Part shown: positions 50,731 through 60,600 of the stretch, piece after piece
Numbering within the stretch: position 1 is the stretch's first letter
How the letters are laid out: each line of letters begins with the position of its first letter
Assembly: GCF_041146795.1 (NCBI RefSeq)
Contig: NC_135185.1
Coordinates: 26,533,529 to 26,597,528 of the forward strand
Direction of reading: 5' to 3'
From: Maylandia zebra
Lineage: Eukaryota; Chordata; Actinopteri; Cichliformes; Cichlidae
Length of the DNA: 64,000 nt
Made by a program: the position numbers and the translations under genes
Notes under the pieces: generated by a model
Databases searched by the model: none
What the model saw: the letters and a program-made list of their open reading frames with translations, nothing else
Told to the model about the DNA's origin: nothing

Positions 50731-52964
50731 GGGGGGGGGGGGTCAGAGTGTGACCCCATAAATGACTTCCCTAAACCGGCTGGTCTGGAAGTCCAGCAGT
50801 TCATCTAAACAAAAGGCACGTAGACTAAAACAGATATAGATACGTTTATCCTGTCATAAAACAATAAGAGAAGGTATGCCCTCTCCCATGCTCCCAGAAT
50901 GTGGGTGTGAATGCCAGAACACTCTGGAATGCACACAAAGCCTTTGCAGACTATTAAGGATCACACATCCTATCACTACACAATCGATTATACACCTCTA
51001 AGCATATATGGTTAAATATTTCTAAGCATAAATGACAATAAACAATACAATCTAACAGAGGTGAAATCATGCAGTGAATCTTTGCCCTCATAGACTCAGT
51101 TTTCTGTGAAAGCAGCCCGCCTCGCCCCGCCCAAGACAAGCAGAGGAGAGCAAAGAAGACGTTCGAGGAGATGATGAGCTATATTCCAGGTATTTATTTA
51201 GTTCTTCCAAGTCGCCTTTTGTAATTTATGGACCACTTGTAGTCGGCATCTAAACCTACAAGACAAGTGGTGAGTTTTAAATTGCCGCCTGGGGGCTTGT
51301 CCTTGATTTATCTTCAGACTTTCTGGGGAAATGTATCGGAGAAGAGGCCAAGTATGAAGGAGTGCGTCTCCTCTTTGATGGACTACAGCAGCCAGTGCTC
51401 AACAAACAGGTACAAGGACAGACACGCACAAACAGCGAGGACACACTCGCTGCTTTCTCAGAATGTTTGCACTTCGCTGATAGGAAACGTGATAGGACAT
51501 GAAAAAAAAGCTGTGCTAGTATATGACAGATGGGTATATGAATGAAATTGACTTGGGGTACCTCTGAATGTAACATTCGCACCTTATAATAGGTACGCAA
51601 TGTAACATGCAGTTTGCTGAAACACAGTTTCCTCTGCCGTTCTGCATATTGGTTGTGTTTCCATCTTTATTTAAACACGACTGACCTTAATGCTTCTCAT
51701 CTTGTTCCTACCTTTTTTGCTTTGCCTTCCTCAGCTGACATATGTGCTGCTGGACATCGTCATTCAGGAACTTTTTCCAGAGCTAAACAAGGTAAACACA
51801 TATTAATTTTTGTTCACCCACCCATCTATAGGCTCTTATCCTCCGCAGAATGGAGAGTGAATATATCCTGACACCCAAAAAACCCCAAATACCAAAAAAT
51901 GAACAGAAAAATGAAAAAACATGCAGTCAATAACTATCAGCAATATCATTGTTAATCGTTGCATAAGTGAATGAATGAGACTGCATGATGATGTTCAATG
52001 TTAAATGAATACAAGATTAAATAACTGCATTTTTAGTGGAGAAATACACACATATCACTCGTTAATAAGTATGCCAAAGTCCTTTACCTGGATAGTCGTA
52101 CAGTAATGCTTCTGCAATTGGAGTGAAGATTCGCACCAAAATCTCAAAAATTATGAGCATAATTCTGATGTTGAATTTGTTTTACCCCTATCCCCATATC
52201 TGGATTTATTTCTGTTCTTCTGCTTTTGAATATATATATATATAAAATGGTTTAATTGGATGCATTTAGGTTAGAGCAGAGGTTAGAGGGCAACAAAAGG
52301 CTTGAAACGTAAGAGGTACTAGAAAGGAACAGCTGGAGGAAAATTTAGCAACTAATGAGGTTATTTGGCAAGACCATTGGGCATAAAAAGAGCATTTAGA
52401 AGACGGAATTTCACCAGTCTGCAAAACATTGCCCCTACAAATTGTTGAATAATATCAGAATCATGTTCCTCAATATAAAACTTTGAAGGGTTTAAATATC
52501 TCATCATCTACAGTACATAATATCATCAACAGATCAGGGAATTGGGAAAAATCTCTGTGTGCAAGGGACAATGCTGAAAATCAATATAGCATCTTTGGAC
52601 CCTCAGGTGGCAATGCTTTAAAAACAGGAAAGAATCTGTCATGCAAATCACAGCATGTGCTCAGGAACACTTCCAGAAATCACATGTTATCAGGCAAAGA
52701 AGAAGCCATAATAAACACTTTATGTTTTTTAAATTGTTCTTCTATATTTAATTAGGTGTGCTTTATGTGACTGCATTCCATTTTTATTCTTCCCAGTGTC
52801 CCAACTTTATGGAAATGTGATTGTACACAATCAAAGCTTTTTCACATTTTCTTTAAATCAAACACCAAACCACAGCAACACACATCTGCTTCTGAGTTAA
52901 CCCTGCATTCTTGTGTTCTCAGCAGGTGCAGAAGGAGACGTCTGTGATGGCTCCATGGATGTAA
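35467..52964 (+). CDS. snx14: Sorting nexin 14 (PXA-RGS-PX-nexin C), ER-anchored
   Basis: Coding exons: 35467-35603, 35709-35829, 36025-36098, 36468-36546, 36645-36688, 36774-36861, 36944-37028, 37107-37263, 37403-37478, 37697-37741, 38594-38674, 38900-39014, 39203-39358, 39478-39602, 40213-40271, 40698-40724, 42303-42435, 43377-43563, 43697-43780, 44060-44160, 45779-45890, 46104-46144, 46296-46415, 48444-48567, 50200-50364, 51094-51189, 51318-51409, 51735-51791, 52926-52964. Total 2820 nt, 939 residues (human about 946). Two hydrophobic segments lie near residues 30-66. The PXA domain covers about 130-300. The RGS domain starts near 334 ([20 protein letters not shown]), PX follows near 565-680 and nexin C near 750-920. 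The family tethers ER to lipid droplets and endolysosomes and is mutated in a human cerebellar ataxia. Intron 12 uses a GC donor. Introns carry four Tc1-like remnants. A 147-nt cassette exon at 41489-41635 would give 988 residues. Confidence 0.95.
37776..38540 (-). mobile_element. Decayed Tc1/mariner element A (snx14 intron 10)
   Basis: Ends are inverted: TACACTCACC at 37776 and GGTGAGTGTA ending at 38540, each abutting TA. Interior sequence, such as AGTAGATCAGCAGTTTCTGA and GGATATTTTCTCTTTTTCAGA, matches a very common fish Tc1-like family whose transposase would read on the minus strand. It is shortened and full of stops, so inactive. A fragment of the same family lies at 60314-60936. Confidence 0.8.
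41489..41635 (+). CDS. snx14: Alternative cassette exon of snx14 (49 codons)
   Basis: It lies in the 1.58-kb intron between exons ending 40724 and starting 42303. The acceptor TGCTTATAG (to 41488) and the donor AA then GTAAGT (41636) are both good matches. The length of 147 nt is a multiple of three. Taking the phase from the upstream exon (two bases carried over), the frame is open throughout and rejoins the downstream exon in frame. It encodes a Ser/Pro-rich insert starting [20 protein letters not shown]. The insert falls in the linker between the RGS and PX domains. Transcript evidence is not available here. Confidence 0.7.
42028..42048. repeat. (TG)n microsatellite
   Basis: About ten GT units inside the same snx14 intron as the cassette exon. 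Confidence 0.7.
46581..47920 (+). mobile_element. Decayed Tc1-like element B (snx14 intron 23)
   Basis: Starts TACAGTGGGGAAATAATTAG after a TA. Toward its right end it has GCAGGGGATTAAATAATCCCC, the degraded mirror of the usual end of this fish Tc1 family. A remnant of the transposase N-terminal helix-turn-helix is readable near 46930-47040 ([20 protein letters not shown]) on the plus strand, then breaks into several frames. Inactive. Confidence 0.8.
49193..50140 (+). mobile_element. Decayed Tc1-like element C (snx14 intron 24)
   Basis: Inverted ends TACACTGATAGGGCATAACG and a right end reading GTCATAATGCTGTACCTGAC...GTGTA define about 950 bp. The transposase start ([20 protein letters not shown]) is still readable from an ATG near 49290. 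Later landmarks of the family, such as the DNA for WxxDE-type catalytic region and GAGCATCTGTGGGATGTGCT near 49990, are present but frameshifted. Internal deletions make it shorter than a full copy. Inactive. Confidence 0.82.
50699..50742. repeat. (TG)n followed by 15-G run
   Basis: A TG microsatellite of about 30 bp runs directly into fifteen G residues, in snx14 intron 25. Length is probably variable. Confidence 0.8.
52250..52825 (+). mobile_element. Internally deleted Tc1-like element D (last snx14 intron)
   Basis: Plus-strand text matches a third fish Tc1-like family: CAACAAAAGGCTTGAAACG, then helix-turn-helix code for [12 protein letters not shown] near 52492-52530. After about 52710 it jumps to the family's 3' end (TTTTTATTCTTCCCAGTGTC...GTGATTGTA). 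The catalytic part of the transposase is missing. The left boundary is uncertain and could lie some tens of bases further left. Confidence 0.7.
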
Positions 52965-52970
52965 AATAAA
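52965..52970 (+). terminator. snx14 polyadenylation signal candidate
   Basis: AATAAA begins directly after the snx14 stop codon. Another AATAAA near 53137 would give a more usual 3' UTR of about 200 nt, so the site used is uncertain. Confidence 0.35.
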
Positions 52971-54606
52971 CATGAGCCAACATGCTTGGCATGCCCGAGC
53001 TCATCTGACACTAGACTAAATCCAACGCATAGACCTTCATAACTGACATGTACAGTAACTGTATCTGGATACCTGCTCCCACAACAGGAGGAAAGGCAGA
53101 TGGTTTCCCCTGGTGCATCTGTCATTAATTTGTAAAATAAATACATACATGAAGTATATACTAAATAAAAAGTCAGAATTTAACTGACAATTTCTTCTTT
53201 GTATTATTATTAGCAGTAGAAGCTAACAGTAAAAGACAGTGATTTAACAGTTTTGTCAGGTGTGGTGGAGGTGGAGAGGACACAAATGACCAAGGCAGGG
53301 AAATAAACAGCAAAAGGAAAGCCTTTATTGGGCTAAGGAAAAATCCATAGTACACAAAATCCAAAACCTACACTTGAGGGAAACCAGAAGTATGAATAAT
53401 GAGCAGCAGACCAACAGATAGGGGATAAGCAGGCACCAGGGTGGGTAGATAATCACAAAGGACAGACAGGAGGAATAGGGAGACAAGACTTGTGGAAAGG
53501 AATATAAGGAGGGAAGGCAAAGGCACTGTCAGCTGCATTTTCCAAGTGGTCCAAACAGTGGATTTAAATTGGCACAGTTTTTAGATGGGATACCCATCCT
53601 GATGTAACCCAACTTATTTATCTGGGCTTAAGAAGAACACTAGGAATGCACTAACCTGAGGCTGGGTTTATGTCTAATCAGTCAGTTTGAAGATGGCATT
53701 TGATTGAGAGAAATGTAAAATATTACAAGCTTAATAGCTGACTGCTAATAAAGGAGTTATCATAGCAAGCAAATACATATCACTATACTAATATTTCATT
53801 AAAGAGCACAATCATTTGCCCACTAAAGTTAAGTTTATGTTGGAATGACTACAAGATGAACAGAATGCACAATGAATAATAGATTTTCTTTTGGTATTTT
53901 CAATGTGTAAAAATAAAAGTAGGAAAAAAATCCTTAGAATTTTAAAAGCACTTTTGTAAATATGAATTTTAGATGTACTGACAAATTCATGAACTCAGTG
54001 CAGATGAATCTTTCAGCTTTGCATATATGCAGATCAAACAGGTCCTCATGACAACAAATCACTGGCTTGTTTACAAGTCCTCACAGTTTCTACACAGTAA
54101 TGCATTCATGTTTGTAACCCGATGAAAACATCATTCTTTTTAAAGATGACGTGCATTCTGCCTGACCACAGTTTTTCAGGCATTTGAATAATGGTAATTA
54201 AAGAAAATCATTTGGAATAGTTGTTGCTTTGTGTGCTTTTTACTATCCACTGTTATTTTGTAAAATAATCTCATTCAGAAAATTGACCAAGCTTCATACA
54301 CTCCCTCGTCTTTCAATCAGTAAGCTCTATCATTCAATATAACTTTGCTTTTTATATTTAGGTTGTTTCTTTTGGTACATTTGTGTGTCGGTTTGAGTAA
54401 ACAAGACTGTCGCTCATGCTTTTTTGGGGGGTTGCTGAATCGTTGTGGGTTATAATAAGTTTCAACCTGGATGCTGGCTACCCCGAGGCTGAACCTGTAA
54501 TCCTGTTGTCTTCTAGTTAGCTTTGAGGGCAGCGAGCTGAAAAGACAGTTAACCAAGTCCTGGAGCTTTTCAATTTATCACAGTTTACCAGAGTGTAAAA
54601 AGCCAA
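52971..54606. other. 3'-3' region between convergent snx14 and nt5e
   Basis: Holds both 3' UTRs, whose ends I cannot fix. The segment 53253-53540 resembles a dispersed repeat: it starts TGTCAGGTGTGG and contains AAAGCCTTTATTGGG, in layout like the element at 12289-12529, but I found no matching right end. Otherwise nothing was recognised. Confidence 0.45.
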
Positions 54607-57600
54607 TCAAAGTGTCACAGACAGACACAGACTCAGCAGCAACAAGCCAATACTGTATGAAGCAATGACAGCAGAGTTCCTGAAAGTGATGCGGCCTTCT
54701 ACTGCAGGGAACACGCGCTTCATGTCAGAGATGTACTTGGAAAAAACGGTAATGTCCAAGTCACCTGCAAGAAAAGGCAAATTTTTTTTAAAAAAAATCT
54801 CAAAGTGGCATTAAATGAATCAATATTACATCATTAAAATACATAAATAACATCTTCATGATGCTCGATTCTCGATTTCAAGAGTGATTTTTGTAAAATT
54901 TAAAGAAAACTGCAGAAACATATTTAAACGATTTAAACATCCCTGCTGGAGAGAATCCCAAGAGTAAAGATCGAGAACTAAAGAGTTTACAGGTACAGCA
55001 GGCTTTGATTTGTTGTTCATTTCTGTCTCTGAATAATGGGTGGGAAAAAAAGTTAAAAAACAAAACAAAAAAAATCCAACCTCTGTGTGAAAGTTTGCCA
55101 CAGTTAATATGAGTTCTTCAACCATCCTCAAAAACAATGGATTTCTATGTCCCTCAGCAGATCATCAGCTTTTCAGGCTTAGAATCATAAGTGTTAATAC
55201 AAAGCGCTACGGCAAAACTGTCCAATGGTTGTTTCAGCATTTCGATAAACTGTGCCAGAGTGCCAAAAACCCTTAAAGCAATGCTGGAAATGAAAATGTC
55301 ACAAGCCACATCCTGCTATTCTTTTCTTCTTTAGTGCGGCCTTGAGGATAACAAAAACTTTTCCACTATACCACTACAGAGATATTTTACTGCAACGTGT
55401 GTTGTCAAGTTTAAAAACAACTGCAGGACTTTGAGTCACAGAATAAACTCTTGAGAGCAGATGTTATATGGCTGCGTTTCCATGTGTGGTCCATATGTTG
55501 TTTTTCCCCATTTCCATGCGTTTCACAGACAAGTGCGCCACAGTTAATTCTCAGTGTCCGCTCGTAAAATGTTTCTCACTTTAGGCATTATCAGATGAAT
55601 TCATCCATTTTAACATGGACAGGATGTTAGAATTTCACTTTAGACAATCCAGTTAATTCATGAAAAGCACTGTCTAGCTCCTTCCTGTGATGTTTTATTT
55701 AAAAAAACATTAATGGTCATGACTCAGGTTGCATTCCACCAGGGAGAAAAAAAGCAAGGGACAAATGACTATGAAACATTAAAGTTTGCAAACCTTTATA
55801 ACAGTCTGCCAAGTCTTGGAGTGATTGCTAAATGAGCTCTTTTGTTCCAGAGGTGGGACCAAGTCATTGTTTTGCAAGTCTCAAGTAAGTCTCAAGTCTT
55901 TATCCTCAAGTCTCAAGTCAAGTCTCAAGTAATGTCAGGCAAGTCAGAGTCGAGTCTCAAGTCACTGGTGTAAAAGTCCGAGTCAAGTCACAAGTCTGAA
56001 ACTTTGAATTTCAAGTCCTTTCGAGTCTTTAAAAAAAAATAATGAAAAAATAATGTTGCAGTTATATGCTAAATGTAAATATTAGACCATGTAATTTTAA
56101 AATCTGTGTTTTTCTCAACACATGACAAAATAGTGAACTTAGAAAATATACACAAATTGTGAAATTGCACCTCTTTAAAATGCAGCTCAATTAAACCTAG
56201 CTCCAAGAATAATTTTCACCGACAGTTCTGAGATAAGCTGCATGTTATTCTTGGATGCGGTTGTAGGACCGGCTTTAAAATCGCATGACAAAAATATCAT
56301 ACACATTAAAAAAACTGCATCACCAACGTAGCCTGGACAACATTTGCTAGTTAGATGAAGTCAGCTATCTCATCTTAGCATATTTATATGCATATTTATA
56401 ATTATACGGTTCTTGGAGTGAGTGCACACACTCATGAAATTTAGTAACTTCCGGTCACTGCAACAAGCCCAGGTACAGCTTACCGCCGGATGGATACAGG
56501 ACCTTGAAATGCACCGTGTAGAACAAAAGACCATCGTACGTATCATAAGTTTACCAGTCTCACAAATTGTCGTCATAAATACACATTCCTAAACCGTTTA
56601 TTAATAGGACCTTTGAGCTCAACGGTAATTAATTAGTAGTGGAAATCATTTCTGGTAGCATCACAGAAATGTAGCAGTGACAATAATACTGTATGCTGTA
56701 ATCGTACTGGGCAATTAGTGATACAAAAAACCTGTTTTATCCTGTGAATAAAAGTATGTGTTTTTGTCAATGTACCATAATAACAGAAGCGAAACGCAAT
56801 ATTGTGTCAGGACAATTCACTATTTATGCACAATAAACACAGGAGCATAGCGCGACAATTTCTGTTCAGCGCCAGACTTGCTTGTAACCTATATCACCAA
56901 TTATGTTAAGAAAAATGACGTATTAACTACTAAAAAACACTGACCTTCGTGTAAATGCTTGGAGCAGACTAACCTGTGAGCTGGAGTGTTCTGGGACGTT
57001 ATATTTGATCTTTGAATGGCTGCGATCCAGACCACCCGTCGCGTCTTTGTTACTTCGGAAACATGATTGAACAATTTCTCTTCAACGACATAATCCGATA
57101 ACAACCGATCTCTTTACCCGTCGGCTTCCCGTGGCTGTCATGCGACCGGCTATTGCAGTTAATAATACAACAGCTTCTTGACATTTTTGTGTTTCTTTTT
57201 ATCGCTGTATAACTGATTTTAATTGAAAGCCTGCGTGCGCTAGTACCGCTTGCCACGAGTTCCCAGAATCCTTTGCGGTTCTACCCGTGAATGACGTCAC
57301 ATTTTCAATCTCTATATAATATGCATGTTAAATTTTATATTTGGGGTGAAATATCAAGTCTTTTCAAGTAAACCGGTTCAAGTCCAATTCAAGTCCCAGG
57401 TCATTGGTGTAAAAGTCCAAGTCAAGTCACAAGTCTTAGAACATTTTTTCAAGTCAAGTCTAAAGTCATAAAATTAATGACTCGAGTCTGACTCGAGTCC
57501 AAGTCATGTGACTCGAGTCCACACCTCTGTTTTGTTCTATTTATATATTTAGATTATATGTATTTCTAAAGGGAGTGTGAGTATGGAGTGGACCACAGCA

Positions 57601-60600
57601 GCAGAAACACCTTCAAAGAAGAAGTCTAAACTTGGATGCTTCAAACACACAAGTATTCAGTCTGGCAGCGAAGACGATATAAAAAATCAGTACCCAAATT
57701 TAGTATCACAAGTGATAGTCTCAAAACAAATGTGATGCACAAATATGCACAAATAATCATTATTCGTGCATCAGTTTTAAACTCAATTGCAATCTTTGCT
57801 TCCCACAGTTACACAAAAGTGATATTTAAAATGCACGCTCCTCCAATGCAATGCAAAGAAACAACAACTATGTTAAAATAAAGATATGCAGATATCCTTT
57901 GATTGTGTTTTTTTTCCAAAATACTTTGGCTTCACGATAAGAACAAAATGTATGCAAAGAGTGCGGTTATGTCAATTGCGTGGAAATACCATTATCTGCA
58001 GTTTGATGGATGCACAAAGGCGAGGGAAAAACAACAGAACAGTTGCTAACGTGACTTTTCCAACATCGAACATTAAAGCGAGCCCATAGGGCGTGTAAGC
58101 GTATCCATCCAGCTCACAAAGGTGCACTGAAACTTAACACGTTTGCATTCGATTTGCCAAAGACGTGTATCCGGTAACCAAGGTGAGTAACGAAGGTTTC
58201 GTGACAAAAAGATGTAATTCATTTTCCAAAATAGAAAAACTTGTGCTTTATGCAAAACAAGGAAAGGGGAACTGTAGAGGGATCTCACAGCTGCCAGGTA
58301 CTTTGCTACGAGTTGATTATGATGTTAGGGATGTTAGTGTGAGGTTGACCTTTGACCTTTTGAATTGAAAATGTCATTTTTTAATGAGGTCAGTGTGATT
58401 TTTGACTAAGAGGATGCTGGTGCTGGATGCAGTAAAGGTCCTTTTAAGTGCCTGAGGTAAACTGCTTATAAATTTAGAACAAGAGTCTGCCACCCACCTG
58501 AATTATGTTTCAGTAACTCCCTCTTAATCATTGTAAAGTTATCGCCTCCACCCACCATGTATGAAGGCATGACCACGGTGTATGTCTTCTGTGGGTCTAA
58601 TGGTTCATACTTGGGCACGCGGCACTCTGTGCAGAGCAATGACAGCGATGCTACACGCTGGTTCACTGGCTTGGAGAGGTCGTACTTCACATGAATGCCT
58701 GGAAATTTAAGGGAAAAATGGCATAGTGTTTACATTTATATAAAGAGACTAGTGTGTCCTTGTGGCATGCGATGCAATGACAAACTCGACCACATTCTTC
58801 ACACGTTTCACTCTCTTTTTTACCACTTGTTGTTCTCTACAACTCTCGGCTGCAGCTTTCCAGCCACACGTACAAAACAACAACAACAACAACAACAACG
58901 TCAGGACCCAGTTCATTCTTCTTTCATGCAGGGGAGGCGTGATGAGCTGACTGAGCTCAGCCTCACCCCGCAGCCGCACCACGAACCACGCCCCACCACA
59001 GTCCTGTTTACTTAGAATTAGTAAAACACAAATTAAAATACTTTTGGAAGAACATCAACAGCATTTTATGTTTAGTGTAAGGCTGGAGACAGTGGGTTGT
59101 CTACTAAGATGAGACAACAAACACTACCTCAACTACCTCATAAAGCCACTGATTATTGTTTTCACACTGCACTAAATACACATGTGCATTACGGTTACTT
59201 TAGGAACTGATTCATATAACATGCTATTTAATGTCCTGTTACAAAACTAGGCACACCTGCAGCTGAGCAATGCTTTCAGTGCAACTTTTGTAAGCACATG
59301 TTAGATATGTATTTCTAACCCTTTGTTATAAAAGATTATTAAACTATTCTGTGTTAGCAGAGGAGCACAGACCTGAGACCTGAAGAAATTCTCCAGTCTT
59401 TCCTCCATATCTGTGAACAGAGTGTTCAAATGCCTTTTTTATTGTTGAGCCTTTTATTTGGACCAAGTCACAGGTTCCTCCAAATGGTAACACGGTGAGG
59501 ATCTCCTCCATTGTTATGGAGCCTAAAAGGACAACATATAAAGGTAAATAACAGCAGATTACAAAACACTTCAAGGTGAATTAAGAACTCGGCAATTCTG
59601 CACAAAGGAAAAAAAAAATCTACCATTTCTGTAGCGTTCGTCTATCGCTGTCCGTATGCCCCCACTATTCAGCATACACAAGCTTACATGATTCCACTGC
59701 TCCCCAGTTGAATGCCTCATATTGTGATACACCTGTAAATGCAAAAGAGACGTATTATATGACAGAGAAATTCTCTTTGCTTCTGGCTGTTTGTCGTCAC
59801 CTTTTATCATCATAAATATCTGTTATGATCAATCACCTTCCTTAAAAATCACGCAGTCCTTTTATAACCACTAATTCACACTTAACTCATGTTAACTAAG
59901 TGAAAAATGCCTGTAACTTTTACCATGGCATCACAGATTAGGTTTCCCAGGTTACACTCCCGAAATCGGCACTCTTCAAATGACCCGTTGAGGTAGACTA
60001 AGGTTTGGCCCACATACTTAGTCGAGTATTGAGCCAAGTCTGTTTTCCACTTATTAACATCAGCAAGGATCTCCGCATCTGAAACAAAACAAAACAAAGA
60101 AGAAGAAAAAAAACACAGATCGTGACTGTTGGAGAAAAAAAATCTAGATTATTGGATTTTGAGTAAATCCCTGAGAGCAAATAGATAATCCTGGAGCTCT
60201 AATGAAGAATTTACACAAATATGGTAACATTGCATTTGTAAAGCAAGGAACAACTCCACTTTTTCAATATGAGATTGCAAATCATAGTTACAATGTCATA
60301 TTGAATGACATATTGCTGCTGTAGCCATCTGCTTCAAGGTTCAACATGTCCTGCAGATCTTGGTTGTAACAAATGGTGATTGTTACTGTTTCTGTCTCTG
60401 TAAGCCTGGCTGTACGGGAAAGGAAGCTTAGGTGGGAAAATCCCAATACATCAGCATTTTCTATAATAGTCAGCCGAGTCCATGTGCCAACCAACCCACA
60501 TTCAACGTCACTTAAATCACATTTCTTTTTCACTCTGGTGCTCACTTAGAACTTCAGCAGGTCATCTTAACCATGTCTACATGTCAAAATGCACAGATTT

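Larger units (their letters stand above)
55848..57529 (-). mobile_element. 1.68-kb DNA transposon (hAT or P type) carrying a THAP-domain exon
   Basis: The termini are inverted, CAGAGGTGGGAC at the left and GTCCACACCTCTG at the right. TTTTGTTC is duplicated exactly at 55840-55847 and 57530-57537. Both ends contain dense clusters of AAGTC/GACTT motifs (for example 55870-56020 and 57355-57525), probable transposase-binding repeats. An 8-bp duplication fits hAT and P superfamilies. The THAP-domain exon at 56945-57184 is typical of P-type elements, whereas CAG...CTG ends look hAT-like, so I leave the class open. The rest of a transposase is absent, so the copy is non-autonomous. Confidence 0.88.

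Noticed and set aside
53253..53540. Second complete copy of the TG...CA element
   Set aside because: It starts similarly, but no inverted right end or target duplication was found, so it is kept only as a possible repeat remnant.
59374..59380. Nearer GT donor for nt5e exon 7 (after TTTCTTCAG)
   Set aside because: Using it puts exon 8 out of frame (stop within four codons). The donor at 59372 restores the conserved EFLQVSGIHV junction.
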